Below the pieces are notes generated by a model that ran no database searches, was not told the DNA's origin, and saw only the letters and a list, made by a program, of their open reading frames with translations. Both the position numbers and the translations under genes were made by a program. Below are positions 36,624 to 46,244 of a stretch of 46,556 nucleotides of DNA, one piece after another; within the stretch, counting starts at the first letter, position 1; the number at the start of each line of letters is the position of its first letter. Source of the DNA: Moraxella bovis (GTDB lineage: Bacteria; Pseudomonadota; Gammaproteobacteria; Pseudomonadales; Moraxellaceae); NCBI RefSeq assembly GCF_002014975.1, contig NZ_MUXV01000022.1, positions 129,998-176,553 on the forward strand, in the 5' to 3' direction.

Positions 36624-36888
36624 ATTACTACCTAATAAACAATACAGTCATGATGACACAAAATAGAACTGTTATTATCATTTTACCCATTCCAAAAAAT
36701 AAAAGTTTCATTATAAGGCGGGGGGACTTGTCAATAACAAATAACTCGTGTGATCTATGAATTTGTTATAAAGGTGTGGTGTTTTTTGGGCCAATGTCGT
36801 TTGTGGTTTTGATATAAAAATACCCCCCAAACGTGGGCGGTTGGGGGCGTTGTTGGTTTATTTTGTTTTGGGGTATGATGAAATTTTG

Positions 36889-37440
36889 TCATTCATAGGG
36901 ATTGCCAACCCCAAGCCCCTTTAAAATCTCAATCTCAAACCCCTCCATTTCATCTTGCTCTGCTTGCCCAAGCTCATGGTCAAACCCAAGTAGGTGCAAA
37001 ATGCCATGCACCAGCAAATGGGTTAAATGATTTTCCACCGTTTTGCCTTGCTCATCTGCTTCACGCACCGCCACATCATGGCAAATCACCAGCTCGCCCA
37101 GTGGTATATTATTCATCATTTGACAGACATCGCTCGGTATGTCGCTCGGATAAGATAAAATGTTGGTGGCGTAGTCTTTGCCCCGAGCGTCAAGGTTGAG
37201 CTCACGCCCCTCATCTGTGCCACAGACATAAATATCCAAAGATTTTGGCAAATCTATCCAGTTTTGAGCAGGTAGTTCATCAAATGGATAATAGGGCAAC
37301 GCCAAACCGTGCGTGATTTTGTCATTCATCACCGTTAAGGCATGATTAAAAATCTCTGTAATTTTTATTTCATTATAAATTGGCAACTCAGCAAGACCTG
37401 CCACATCATCGGCAAAACTGAGCGTTATTTCATTCATCAT
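36889..37440 (-). CDS. ybeY: Endoribonuclease YbeY (rRNA maturation)
   Basis: Zinc-dependent RNase needed for 16S rRNA 3' processing and ribosome quality control. About 183 residues from ATG 37440, chosen because AAGGA lies 7 bases before it; the frame also opens at ATG 37455. The metal site is the family motif HGILHLLGFDHE (three His), preceded by HLTHLLV. It overlaps the end of the ybeZ gene by about 11 bases, typical of the ybeZ-ybeY pair, and its ribosome-binding site lies within ybeZ. Confidence 0.93.
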   Translation of the reverse strand: MMNEITLSFADDVAGLAELPIYNEIKITEIFNHALTVMNDKITHGLALPYYPFDELPAQNWIDLPKSLDIYVCGTDEGRELNLDARGKDYATNILSYPSDIPSDVCQMMNNIPLGELVICHDVAVREADEQGKTVENHLTHLLVHGILHLLGFDHELGQAEQDEMEGFEIEILKGLGVGNPYE

Positions 37441-38530
37441 TGCCGTCCTTGCCATTTTGACCGCTTTTGTCGTCTTTTATGCTATTTAAAAAGGACAAGG
37501 CGTTTAACGTACGGTTTAGCTCTTGTTCCTCTCGTTGTTTTTTGCGGATTTCGGCTCGCTCACTCTCGATTTTGCTTTCCACCGCATCATAAGCATCATA
37601 AGCGTCAATGATTTTTTGTACCAAATGATGACGCACGACATCTTTTGAGTTAAAGCGAGTGATGTGAATGTCCTCAATATTTGCCAAAATCTGCAACGCC
37701 ACCGCAAGTCCTGACTTATGACCACGGGGCAAATCCACCTGTGAAGTGTCGCCTGTGATGACTGCACGACTCCCAAAGCCAAGCCGTGTTAAAAACATTT
37801 TCATCTGCTCAGGCGTGGTGTTTTGGGCTTCGTCTAAGATAACAAAAGAATTGTTTAAAGTCCGCCCACGCATATAGGCAAGTGGGGCAACTTCGATGAT
37901 TTGGCGTTCGATGAGCTTACCCACCTTTTCAAAGCCAAGCATTTCATACAAAGCATCATACAGAGGGCGTAAATAGGGGTCAATTTTTTGGGTCAAATCG
38001 CCCGGTAAAAAGCCTAATTTTTCGCCCGCTTCCACGGCAGGGCGGACAAGCAAAATCCGCTCAATCTCGCCACGCTCTAACATATCCACCGCCACCGCCA
38101 CGGCAAGGTAGGTTTTGCCCGTGCCAGCAGGACCTACACCAAACGAGATGTCGGAGAGCAGAATATTGCGCACATATTCGGCTTGGTTGTGTCCTTTTGG
38201 CGTGATTTTGCCTTTGCGAGTCGATAGGCTCACAGGCGTGTGCGTTTGGGTAGTCTCTGGATTTCGGGCAAGGCTTGCTTGGATAAGTAGGTGCAAGTCC
38301 TCTGGGGCGATGTCGTCTGATTTTTTGGCAAGCTCATAAAGCTCGCCCAGCACATATTGGGCGCGCTCCACTTGGGTCAAATCGCCTGTGAGTATAAAGT
38401 CATTGCCACGATTGACAATGCTAATATCAAGACGGTCTTGTAGGTATTTTAGGTGCGTGTTGTATTCGCCAAGCAGGGTGCGAAGCTCAAAGGGGGTCAG
38501 TTCAAAACTAAGGGTGTGAGTTAGGCTCAA
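37430..38530 (-). CDS. ybeZ: PhoH-like ATPase YbeZ, TTG start likely
   Basis: Cytosolic P-loop ATPase of the PhoH family that works with YbeY. Walker A is GPAGTGKTYLA, Walker B is NSFVILDEAQNTTPEQMKMFLTR split across strand and loop, and an early AAA-like N-terminal region (LRTLLGEYNTHLKYLQDRLDI) aligns with the family start. The frame opens at 38626, but AAGGAAA lies 7 bases before TTG 38530, which gives a normal-length 366-residue protein; ATG 38572 is the alternative. The C-terminal ~50 residues are charged and helical (ESKIESERAEIRKKQREEQ). Confidence 0.92.
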   Translation of the reverse strand: MSLTHTLSFELTPFELRTLLGEYNTHLKYLQDRLDISIVNRGNDFILTGDLTQVERAQYVLGELYELAKKSDDIAPEDLHLLIQASLARNPETTQTHTPVSLSTRKGKITPKGHNQAEYVRNILLSDISFGVGPAGTGKTYLAVAVAVDMLERGEIERILLVRPAVEAGEKLGFLPGDLTQKIDPYLRPLYDALYEMLGFEKVGKLIERQIIEVAPLAYMRGRTLNNSFVILDEAQNTTPEQMKMFLTRLGFGSRAVITGDTSQVDLPRGHKSGLAVALQILANIEDIHITRFNSKDVVRHHLVQKIIDAYDAYDAVESKIESERAEIRKKQREEQELNRTLNALSFLNSIKDDKSGQNGKDGNDE

Positions 38531-38652
38531 ATGGGTTTCCTTTTTAAAAATAAAATAGGTGTTGTCAATCATGCTTTGGAATATGATTTTGGGGAAATGC
38601 GGTTGATTAACCTTAATATATACCAATTCTGCATTTTAAAAATCATGTTTTT

Positions 38653-38674
38653 GTAGGGGCGTGCTGAGCACGCC
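38653..38674. repeat. REP-like palindrome GTAGGGGCGTGCTGAGCACGCC
   Basis: Contains the perfect 17-base palindrome GGCGTGCTGAGCACGCC (38658-38674). It is identical over 20 bases to the left unit of the repeat pair at 17589. Single copy here, between ybeZ and the tRNA operon. Confidence 0.75.
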
Positions 38675-38780
38675 TGTCGATATACCCCAAATTTAACAAC
38701 ACCAAAACAAAAATCATCAAGGCTTATATGCTTTCAAAAAACAAAAAATCAAGCCGTAAAATAACATTCAAACAACAAAA

Positions 38781-38807
38781 AACCCTTTTCCAAAATAGAA
38801 AAGGGCT
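38781..38807 (-). terminator. Terminator of the tRNA operon
   Basis: The stem CCCTTTTC/GAAAAGGG (38783-38790 with 38798-38805) with a 7-nt loop is followed on the minus strand by TTTTTTGTTG. It lies 9 bases beyond the tRNA-Asn CCA end. Confidence 0.85.
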
Positions 38808-38815
38808 TTTAAATA

Positions 38816-38891
38816 TGGCTCCCCAACCTGGGCTCGAACCAGGGACACACGGATTAACAGTCCGATGCTCTACCGACTGAGCTATTGGGGA
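38816..38891 (-). tRNA. tRNA-Asn (GTT)
   Basis: 76 nt including an encoded CCA. Acceptor TCCCCAA/TTGGGGA, D arm with AGCTCAGTCGGTAGAGC, anticodon loop CTGTTAA giving GTT, T arm GGTTCGAGCC. Last gene of the three-tRNA operon. Confidence 0.97.
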
Positions 38892-38892
38892 A

Positions 38893-38968
38893 TGGTGGGT
38901 CGTGCAGGATTCGAACCTGCGACCAATTGATTAAAAGTCAACTGCTCTACCAACTGAGCTAACGACCC
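38893..38968 (-). tRNA. tRNA-Lys (TTT), copy 1
   Basis: 76 nt with encoded CCA. Acceptor GGGTCGT/ACGACCC, D arm AGCTCAGTTGGTAGAGC, anticodon loop CTTTTAA giving TTT, T arm GGTTCGAATCC. Identical to the copy at 39004-39079. One base separates it from tRNA-Asn. Confidence 0.97.
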
Positions 38969-39003
38969 GCTAAGCACAAGGCTTATTCGGTCATCTAGGA
39001 TAA

Positions 39004-39079
39004 TGGTGGGTCGTGCAGGATTCGAACCTGCGACCAATTGATTAAAAGTCAACTGCTCTACCAACTGAGCTAACGACCC
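39004..39079 (-). tRNA. tRNA-Lys (TTT), copy 2
   Basis: Sequence identical to the copy at 38893-38968, separated from it by 35 bases. First gene of the operon, about 14 bases from the likely transcription start. The tandem duplication is recent or kept identical by gene conversion. Confidence 0.97.
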
Positions 39080-39100
39080 TTATCACTAAACGTGGTGCGT

Positions 39101-39128
39101 ATTATACAGGTAAATTTTGATACGTCAA
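39101..39128 (-). promoter_or_regulatory. Promoter of the tRNA operon
   Basis: On the minus strand: TTGACG (-35, 39128-39123), 16-bp spacer, TATAAT (-10, 39106-39101). A GC-containing discriminator (ACGCACC) follows, as in stringently controlled stable-RNA promoters. Confidence 0.8.
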
Positions 39129-39259
39129 GCGTTTTTTATGAAATTTTTAAAAATTTAGCAAAATAAAAGGCTTTTGGGGCTTTGGCATTGCTTTTTTGGG
39201 GGCAGTTGCTTAAAATTAGCCAATCATTGATGAAATTGAGTTATTTAAAAGGCAATCTT

Positions 39260-39724
39260 ATGCAATCTGTCCAAGTCAAACTCCTAAACCCCAAAATCGG
39301 CACTGACCCTGCCTTTCCCCTACCCACCCGAGCCACAGACGGCTCGGCAGGCATAGACCTAAGGGCGTGCATTGATGAAGCTGTGGTTATCAAAGCGGGC
39401 GAGACCAAACTCATCGGTACAGGCATGGCAATTTATATCAAAGACCCCAATTTTGCAGGGATTATTTTGCCACGTTCAGGACTTGGGCATAAGCATGGCA
39501 TTGTGCTTGGTAATCTTGTTGGTCTGATTGATGCTGACTATCAAGGCGAGCTGATGGTGTCAGTGTGGAACAGAGGCGATAGCGATTTTATCCTAAATCC
39601 TGCCGAACGCATGGCTCAATATATGGTGGTGCCTGTGGTACGTCCAAGTTTTGAGATTGTCGATGAATTTAGCGATGACAGCGAGCGTGGGACAAGTGGG
39701 TTTGGTAGCTCTGGGATTAAGTGA
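39260..39724 (+). CDS. dut: dUTP diphosphatase
   Basis: Hydrolyses dUTP to dUMP, keeping uracil out of DNA. 154 residues from ATG 39260 ([14 protein letters not shown]), preceded by AAAAGG; the frame is open to 39182 but those residues are not family-like. All five trimeric-dUTPase motifs are seen: [12 protein letters not shown], the [10 protein letters not shown] loop, [35 protein letters not shown] and the C-terminal [10 protein letters not shown] that closes the active site. Same strand as argB, 53 bases apart. Confidence 0.96.
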   Translation: MQSVQVKLLNPKIGTDPAFPLPTRATDGSAGIDLRACIDEAVVIKAGETKLIGTGMAIYIKDPNFAGIILPRSGLGHKHGIVLGNLVGLIDADYQGELMVSVWNRGDSDFILNPAERMAQYMVVPVVRPSFEIVDEFSDDSERGTSGFGSSGIK

Positions 39725-39765
39725 TTGATTTTATTGGTAATTGATAAATTTTTACAACTATTTGA

Positions 39766-40686
<921 letters not shown>

Positions 40687-40714
40687 GTTTAAATCAGGCA
40701 AATTTGCATTTGGC

Positions 40715-40848
40715 GTAGGGTGGGAAAAACCTGCCATCTAAAATGTAAGTCATTCAATTTATTAGATTTTACAATTAAAATCCAACTTGTAAAACAAACT
40801 TGCCAATGACAATCATAATACAAAAAAGGTGGGCTTAGCCCACCCTAC
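40715..40848. repeat. MITE-like inverted repeat GTAGGGTGGG
   Basis: GTAGGGTGGG (40715-40724) and its complement (40839-40848) bound a 134-bp AT-rich segment after argB. The right end includes the palindrome GGTGGGCTTAGCCCACC (40828-40844). Non-coding. Similar GTAGGGTGGGC palindromes are known to be dispersed in many proteobacterial genomes. Different sequence from the 12593/15064 family. Confidence 0.65.
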
Positions 40849-40863
40849 ACCACTGTTATCTAC

Positions 40864-41241
40864 CTAAGGAAATTCTTCGCTAGGATAAGGCATATAAATC
40901 TGATAACCGTATTTTGCTGTAATCAAACAGCCATTATCCAGCCATTCAACTTTTAAATTTTGATAATCTCAAAAGTTTTCATCAACCACCATCATCACAC
41001 CTCTCGGCAAAACCTTACCATTAGCAAAAGGCGTTAAGAAAAACCGATGGTAATCATGGCTAGATAACCAAGCGTTATAGTTAGTGCCATTGGTCGCTAC
41101 TGACAGCACCAAAGTATCAGATGGATTTTTCCATTGGTATAAGGTGTCAGATGAGCGGTTACTCAGGATGATAAAAACAATCCCTGCTAAAAACCCAGCC
41201 ACAAAGACAAAACACTTCGTAAGATTTGTTTTCACTGTCAA
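40864..41241 (-). pseudogene. Small membrane-anchored protein gene with in-frame TGA
   Basis: From 41241 a 90-codon frame has an N-terminal transmembrane helix (about 10-27, CFVFVAGFLAGIVFIIL) and an extracytosolic part ending MMVVDENF, then TGA (40969-40971). The same frame continues for 35 sense codons (DYQNLKVEWLDNGCL, then ITAKYGYQIYMPYPSEEFP) to TAG at 40864. The extension is protein-like, so the TGA looks like a nonsense mutation of an original ~125-residue gene. The TGA is not a selenocysteine context that I can see. Family not recognised; a shortened functional protein is possible. Confidence 0.6.
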
Positions 41242-41288
41242 GCCTTTCTAAATAACCATTAGAGTAAACCACATTCAATCAACAGGAT

Positions 41289-41639
41289 TTAATTAAATTC
41301 CCCCGCCCACTCACTCTCATCAAAGCCGATAAGTGCCACGCCATCGCCGATGACGATTGGGCGTTTTAACACGCTTTGGTTGGCTTTGACAATCTCATAC
41401 ATGGCACTCGTGTCGCCACTGGTCAAGATGGCTTTGGTGTCATCGTCCAATTTGCGGTAGGTTGTGCCTTGTTTGTTGATGACTTTTTCGCCAAAGGTTG
41501 CCACAAATTTGGCAAAATCATCTTGGCTTAGTACCGACTTTTTATAATCAAAAAATTCATGTGCTATGCCGTTTTGATTTAAAAAATCAAAGGCTTTTTT
41601 CATGGTGTTACAGTTTTTTATGCCGTAAATGGTCGTCAT
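41289..41639 (-). CDS. ArsC/Spx-family protein (YffB-like)
   Basis: A 116-residue thioredoxin-fold protein. The N-terminal TIYGIKNCNTMKKAFDFL has the single-cysteine ArsC/Spx motif (Cys10). NKQGTTYRKL and LKRPIVIGDGVALIGFDESEW complete the family pattern, with the Arg of LKRP conserved. The YffB branch binds glutathione and may be a thiol-disulfide enzyme; arsenate reduction is not implied. It is divergent from leuS, with the promoter of leuS lying between them. Confidence 0.88.
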   Translation of the reverse strand: MTTIYGIKNCNTMKKAFDFLNQNGIAHEFFDYKKSVLSQDDFAKFVATFGEKVINKQGTTYRKLDDDTKAILTSGDTSAMYEIVKANQSVLKRPIVIGDGVALIGFDESEWAGEFN

Positions 41640-41663
41640 GGGGGTGTCTCGCTTTACAAAATA

Positions 41664-41694
41664 TTGGCAAATTATAGCAAAAATCGGCTATAAT
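41664..41694 (+). promoter_or_regulatory. Candidate leuS promoter
   Basis: TTGGCA (41664-41669) and a consensus TATAAT (41689-41694) with a 19-bp spacer, 36 bases before the leuS start. The -10 is perfect, the spacer somewhat long. The short leader leaves no room for a T-box. Confidence 0.45.
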
Positions 41695-41730
41695 AGCGTG
41701 TTAAATTTTTTATTTTTGAGTTAGCCCATC

Positions 41731-44322
41731 ATGAGCCTAAACAATTACGATTTTAAAGCCATTGAACAAGCCCAGCAAGCCAAATGGCAAGCTGATAACC
41801 GCTACCACACCGACAATAACGACAATGGCAAACCCACCCGCTATATGCTCTCCATGTTCCCCTATCCAAGCGGTAAGCTCCACATGGGACACGTTCGCAA
41901 CTACGCCATTACGGACGTGTTGTCTCGCTACTACCGCCAAAAAGGCTATGACGTCATGCAGCCGATGGGCTGGGACGCTTTTGGCTTGCCTGCCGAAAAC
42001 GCCGCCATTGACAACGAGGTTGCCCCCCATGCGTGGACGATGTCCAATATCGAGCATATGCGTGGGCAACTAAAATCGCTAGGTCTTTCCATTGACTGGT
42101 CTCGTGAGTTCGCCACTTGCAATCCTGACTACTATAAATGGGAGCAATGGCTATTTTTACAGCTTTACAAAAAAGGCTTGGTATATAAGAAGCTATCCAC
42201 CGTAAACTGGGACCCTGTGGACAACACCGTCCTTGCCAACGAACAAGTCATAGACGGTCGTGGCTGGCGGTCGGGGGCGGTCGTTGAAAAACGTGATATT
42301 CCGATGTATTATTTTAAAATCACCGACTATGCGGACGAACTGCTTGACGATTTAAAACTGTTAGAAAACAAATGGCCAAAACAAGTCCTAACCATGCAAC
42401 ACAACTGGATTGGCAAAAGTCATGGCATGGAGCTTGATTTTACCTATGAGTTAGACGGTCAAGCGGACAAACTCACCGTCTTTACCACTCGCCCTGATAC
42501 AATCATGGGCGTAAGCTATCTTGCGGTATCGGCAGAGCATCCGCTTGCCCAATATGCGTCTCGCCAAAATGAAAAAATTGCCGAATTTTGCAGGTTGTGC
42601 AAACAAGGCTCGGTTGCCGAAAGCGAACTTGCCAAAGCTGAAAAAGTAGGCATGGATACAGGGCTATTTGCCAAGCACCCTGTAACGGGCGAAGATGTGG
42701 CGATTTGGGTTGCCAACTATGTACTGATGAGCTACGGCTCGGGGGCGGTCATGGGCGTGCCTGCTCATGATGAGCGTGATTTTGAATTTGCCAAAAAATA
42801 CAACTTGCCAATCAAGCAAGTCATTGAATTGAAAGGCAAAGAATACAGTACAGATGCATGGCAAGACTGGTATAGCGACAAAAATGGCGTGTGCGTAAAT
42901 TCAGGCGTACTTGACGGCATGGATAAAGACACCGCGAGTGCCAAAATTCTAGAAGTCGTGGGCGATAAGGCAAACGCCACCATTCAATACCGCCTGCGTG
43001 ATTGGGGCGTATCTCGCCAACGCTACTGGGGCTGTCCGATTCCGACGATTAACTGTCAGTACTGCGGAACGGTGCCTGTACCTGAGAGCGATTTGCCTGT
43101 GGTGCTACCTACCGATGTCGTGCCTGACGGTCATGGCAATCCTTTAAAATCACTGCCTGAATTTGTGAACTGCACCTGCCCAAAATGCGGACAACCTGCC
43201 GAGCGTGAGACCGATACCTTTGACACCTTTGTGGAGAGTAGTTGGTACGCCCAACGCTTTACCACGCCCCACGATGACACCCAAATGGTCGGCAGACAAG
43301 GTGCGGACAAATGGCTGTCGGTCAATCAATATGTGGGTGGGATTGAACACGCCATTTTGCACCTATTGTACGCTCGCTTTTTCCATAAAGTCATGCGTGA
43401 TGAAGGCTTGGTTGGCGGTAGTGAGCCGTTTGAGTGCTTGCTGGCTCAGGGCATGGTACTGGCAGGGACGTTTTATCGTGAAAAAGCGGACGGCTCAAAA
43501 ACCTACTATTTCCCTTATGAAGTGGAAGTGCGTGGCAATGAAGCGGTGCTGATAGCGGACGGCGAGCCTGTTACCATTGGCAAAATTGAAAAAATGTCAA
43601 AGTCCAAAAACAACGGCGTGGACCCGCAGACCATCATGGGCGAATACGGAGCGGACACAGTACGACTGTATACCATGTTTACCGCCCCTGCTGACCAAAC
43701 GCTAGAATGGTCAGACTCTGCCCTAAAAGGTCCTTATAATTTTGTCAAAAAAGTATGGCGACTTGCCGATGAGCATTTGACTGCGATTGGTAACGTGGAA
43801 AAATCCGCCCTAGACGTGGCAAACCACAGCCTATCCAAATCCGCTAAAGCCCTACGCCGTAAGACCCATGAGACCATTGCCAAGATTGACACCGCCTTGG
43901 GCGAGCATTTGGCTCTGAACACGCCTGTATCGTCCCTTATGGAGCTTGCCAATGACATTGGGGCGTTTGATGTAGCAGACGGTGGCGATTTGGCGGTACG
44001 TCATGAAGCGATTATTACGCTTTTGACAATCCTATCGCTATACGCTCCGCACGTTGGCGAGCATTTGCTAGAAGTGTTTGGGTTTGACAGTCGCACACTT
44101 ACCTTCCCAACGCTTGATAAATCGGCTCTCGTGAGCGACAGCATTGTCATGGCGGTGCAAGTAAATGGCAAAGTGCGTGGCGAGATTGACGTACCGACAG
44201 ACACGGACAACGGCACCATTAAACAAATGGCTCTATCGCATGAGAGCGTTGCCAAATTTATCACAGGCGAACCCAAAAAAGTGATTGTGGTGCCAAATAA
44301 ACTTGTAAGTGTGGTTGTTTGA
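41731..44322 (+). CDS. leuS: Leucyl-tRNA synthetase
   Basis: Charges tRNA-Leu. The 863-residue class I synthetase has the HIGH motif as HMGH (51-54, PSGKLHMGHVRNYA), the CP1 editing domain (TTRPDTIMGVSYLAVSAEHPLA) and KMSKS at 621-625 (EKMSKSKNNGVDP). Zn-binding CxxC segments (CQYCG and CPKCG) occur in the insertion. The C-terminal tRNA-binding domain ends in VPNKLVSVVV. First gene of the leuS-(97 residues)-lptE-holA run, which is conserved in gamma-proteobacteria apart from the small membrane gene. Confidence 0.98.
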   Translation: MSLNNYDFKAIEQAQQAKWQADNRYHTDNNDNGKPTRYMLSMFPYPSGKLHMGHVRNYAITDVLSRYYRQKGYDVMQPMGWDAFGLPAENAAIDNEVAPHAWTMSNIEHMRGQLKSLGLSIDWSREFATCNPDYYKWEQWLFLQLYKKGLVYKKLSTVNWDPVDNTVLANEQVIDGRGWRSGAVVEKRDIPMYYFKITDYADELLDDLKLLENKWPKQVLTMQHNWIGKSHGMELDFTYELDGQADKLTVFTTRPDTIMGVSYLAVSAEHPLAQYASRQNEKIAEFCRLCKQGSVAESELAKAEKVGMDTGLFAKHPVTGEDVAIWVANYVLMSYGSGAVMGVPAHDERDFEFAKKYNLPIKQVIELKGKEYSTDAWQDWYSDKNGVCVNSGVLDGMDKDTASAKILEVVGDKANATIQYRLRDWGVSRQRYWGCPIPTINCQYCGTVPVPESDLPVVLPTDVVPDGHGNPLKSLPEFVNCTCPKCGQPAERETDTFDTFVESSWYAQRFTTPHDDTQMVGRQGADKWLSVNQYVGGIEHAILHLLYARFFHKVMRDEGLVGGSEPFECLLAQGMVLAGTFYREKADGSKTYYFPYEVEVRGNEAVLIADGEPVTIGKIEKMSKSKNNGVDPQTIMGEYGADTVRLYTMFTAPADQTLEWSDSALKGPYNFVKKVWRLADEHLTAIGNVEKSALDVANHSLSKSAKALRRKTHETIAKIDTALGEHLALNTPVSSLMELANDIGAFDVADGGDLAVRHEAIITLLTILSLYAPHVGEHLLEVFGFDSRTLTFPTLDKSALVSDSIVMAVQVNGKVRGEIDVPTDTDNGTIKQMALSHESVAKFITGEPKKVIVVPNKLVSVVV

Positions 44323-44407
44323 TTGTGTTTAAATAGATGTGTGGGGTAAATAATTCGCTCCACACGTCCAATCCATTTTATTAAAATTATCCATTACATG
44401 ATTTATT

Positions 44408-44701
44408 ATGCCAAAAACCAAACTGTTTAGCCTATTATCCAACATCGCCATTTTAGCCAATTTGGTCGTGGGATTTTTGCAAATTCATTGGGCGGTGATT
44501 GCCGTCTTTATCGTCATCCATGCCGTGCTTCGACTGGGCTATTTAAAGGCAGAAAGCGAAAGCACTGTGCGTGATGAAAACACCACCCAAACCAGCATTG
44601 CCCCGCCTGTCGTGCGTAATATCGCAAGTGTGATTACGGCGGTGATTTTGGCGGTGGCGATTTATTGGGTAGGTTTTGGTGTGGCGTATTTTGTGAAGTG
44701 A
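44408..44701 (+). CDS. Small two-helix membrane protein
   Basis: A 97-residue protein with two or three predicted helices: 8-25 (LLSNIAILANLVVGFLQI), 28-44 (AVIAVFIVIHAVLRLGYL) and 72-95 (SVITAVILAVAIYWVGFGVAYF). A short charged loop lies between. No recognised domain. Weak ribosome-binding site before ATG 44408. It lies between leuS (85 bases upstream) and lptE (32 bases downstream), so it is probably cotranscribed with the LPS-assembly gene. Confidence 0.7.
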   Translation: MPKTKLFSLLSNIAILANLVVGFLQIHWAVIAVFIVIHAVLRLGYLKAESESTVRDENTTQTSIAPPVVRNIASVITAVILAVAIYWVGFGVAYFVK

Positions 44702-44733
44702 TTTGATACAAAATAATTTAGAAAAGGACAACC

Positions 44734-45222
44734 ATGCCAAAATTTTTAACCGCTCCATTGTTAGCATTAGCCGTCTTATCTGCCCTAACTTTATCGGGGT
44801 GCGGATTTGCCTTGCGTGGGACAGGCGAGAGCTTGCAGATAGCCCCTGCTTATCAGACCGTGCAGTTAAGCCTAGATGACAGCCAGGAAAACTTGCACCT
44901 AAAACGAGCCATGACCAAGCATTTGGAGCTTATGCACCTAAAAACAGGGTTTAGCACCAACCAAATCCGTGTAGATAACTTGCGGTTTCGCCGTTATGAG
45001 TTGGTCGGCACTTTGACCGAGATTCGTCTGGCGCTAAGTGCGGACGTCAAAATCACCGTTGGCACAAAAACCACCACCGCCCCCATGCAAGTGGAGCAAA
45101 GCTATCAATATAACGAAGCGAGTGTGGTAACGCTTGACCAGCAGGGCGAAGAGAGTAGGGGCTGGCTCTATGACCAGCTAGGCGAACGCATTGCCGAGCG
45201 TTACCGAGCCATGGCACGCTAA
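44734..45222 (+). CDS. lptE: LPS-assembly lipoprotein LptE
   Basis: A 162-residue outer-membrane lipoprotein that plugs LptD and helps insert LPS/LOS. The signal peptide ends in the lipobox LSGCGFALRG (Cys at about 23). The mature start GFALRGTG is the family signature. AYQTVQLSLDDSQENLHLKRAMTKHLEL and the C-terminal EESRGWLYDQLGERIAERYRAM are typical. It lies 11 bases before holA, the standard neighbourhood leuS-lptE-holA. Ribosome-binding site GAAAAGGA precedes ATG 44734. Confidence 0.92.
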   Translation: MPKFLTAPLLALAVLSALTLSGCGFALRGTGESLQIAPAYQTVQLSLDDSQENLHLKRAMTKHLELMHLKTGFSTNQIRVDNLRFRRYELVGTLTEIRLALSADVKITVGTKTTTAPMQVEQSYQYNEASVVTLDQQGEESRGWLYDQLGERIAERYRAMAR

Positions 45223-45233
45223 GCGAGCAGACC

Positions 45234-46244
45234 GTGCAACAGCGATTTTTACCGCTTTTTCATCATCTCAAAAACGACAACACCACGCCCACACAGGGGC
45301 TGTGGGTCATGCACAGTGATGAGCCACTTCTGCACCAATGGCTCATTGACGCCTGTCGCCCCCAATGGTCGGCAAATAACCAACTCATCAAACGCATGGA
45401 GCTTTCGTCCGCCAAATCATGGCTGGACGTGGTCGCTGAGCTAAATGACTTATCGCTGTTTGGTGACAGTACCGCCTTGATAGTTACAGGCAATCACAAG
45501 CCCGACACTAAGGCAATCGCTCGCCTTACTGCCTTTGCTGATGACGTGGCAGGCGGGCATAGCCATAATCATCTCATCTGGTGCCTGCCCAAGCAAGACA
45601 AAAAATCACTTGCCACCAAAGCCCTAAAACTCTTTGATAATCAAGGGCTTATGATTGACGGCAATGTCTATAATGAGTCAGTGCGTACCGACATTTTGAC
45701 CGCCAAAGCCCAAGAGCTGGGGCTAATCCTAAGCCCTGATGCGTGGCAAATGCTCCTATCGCACACCGAACATCATCTGTTGTCGGCATATCAGACCCTG
45801 TGGCGGACGTCCTTTTTATACACGCATGGACAGATGATTGGCGTGGACGAGCTAGAACGGTCGCTTGTGGACGGGGCGGATTTTACCGTGTTTCATCTGT
45901 CGGATGTCATACTTGCAGGAGATGCTCAAAAAAGCCTTGCTATTTTACATCACCTAAAACGCACCGACACCGCCCCAAGCATTGTACTGTGGGCGATTGC
46001 CAAAGATGTACGGCTGATTCTGCAAATTCAGGCAGGTAAAGCCCCAAGCGAGCTGAGTATTTGGCAAAGCAAGGCATACATCTACGAGCAGACGGCACGG
46101 CGACTGCACGGGCAGGGCGGACGGTGGTTGTCCGATGTCTATGCCATTGATAAGGCAATCAAGGGCGTGAGCGATAAAGATGTGTGGCAACTGCTGACCG
46201 ATTTGGTGCTGTCGGTGTGTGGGGTGGGGGCAAGGCAAGGATAA
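45234..46244 (+). CDS. holA: DNA polymerase III delta subunit
   Basis: The delta subunit of the clamp loader, opens the beta clamp. 336 residues, start GTG 45234 (VQQRFLPLF), 11 bases after the lptE stop. N-terminal GLWVMHSDEPLLHQWLIDACR fits the start of delta, and LNDLSLFGDSTALIVTG is the conserved L-F-x-x-R-x-like clamp-interaction region. The C-terminal ~130 residues are helical (collar domain). Length matches HolA proteins (about 340). The nadD gene that often follows is not in the window. Confidence 0.93.
   Translation: MQQRFLPLFHHLKNDNTTPTQGLWVMHSDEPLLHQWLIDACRPQWSANNQLIKRMELSSAKSWLDVVAELNDLSLFGDSTALIVTGNHKPDTKAIARLTAFADDVAGGHSHNHLIWCLPKQDKKSLATKALKLFDNQGLMIDGNVYNESVRTDILTAKAQELGLILSPDAWQMLLSHTEHHLLSAYQTLWRTSFLYTHGQMIGVDELERSLVDGADFTVFHLSDVILAGDAQKSLAILHHLKRTDTAPSIVLWAIAKDVRLILQIQAGKAPSELSIWQSKAYIYEQTARRLHGQGGRWLSDVYAIDKAIKGVSDKDVWQLLTDLVLSVCGVGARQG

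Noticed and set aside
35977..36632. Target-site duplication around the IS1-family element
   Set aside because: The 8-9 bases on either side (left GGCTCTAGC, right ATTACTACC) do not match.
36434..36760. 108-residue plus-strand open frame over the IS end
   Set aside because: Antisense to the transposase N-terminus; it crosses the IS boundary and has no ribosome-binding site.
38882..39064. Minus-strand open frame with a repeated peptide
   Set aside because: It is the translation of the tRNA-Lys genes; the repeat is the tRNA duplication.
40969..40971. TGA as a selenocysteine codon
   Set aside because: No SECIS-like hairpin visible and the protein has no redox motif; nonsense mutation is simpler.
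41640..41730. T-box or leucine leader upstream of leuS
   Set aside because: The leader after the TATAAT is only about 30 bases; no peptide or T-box elements.
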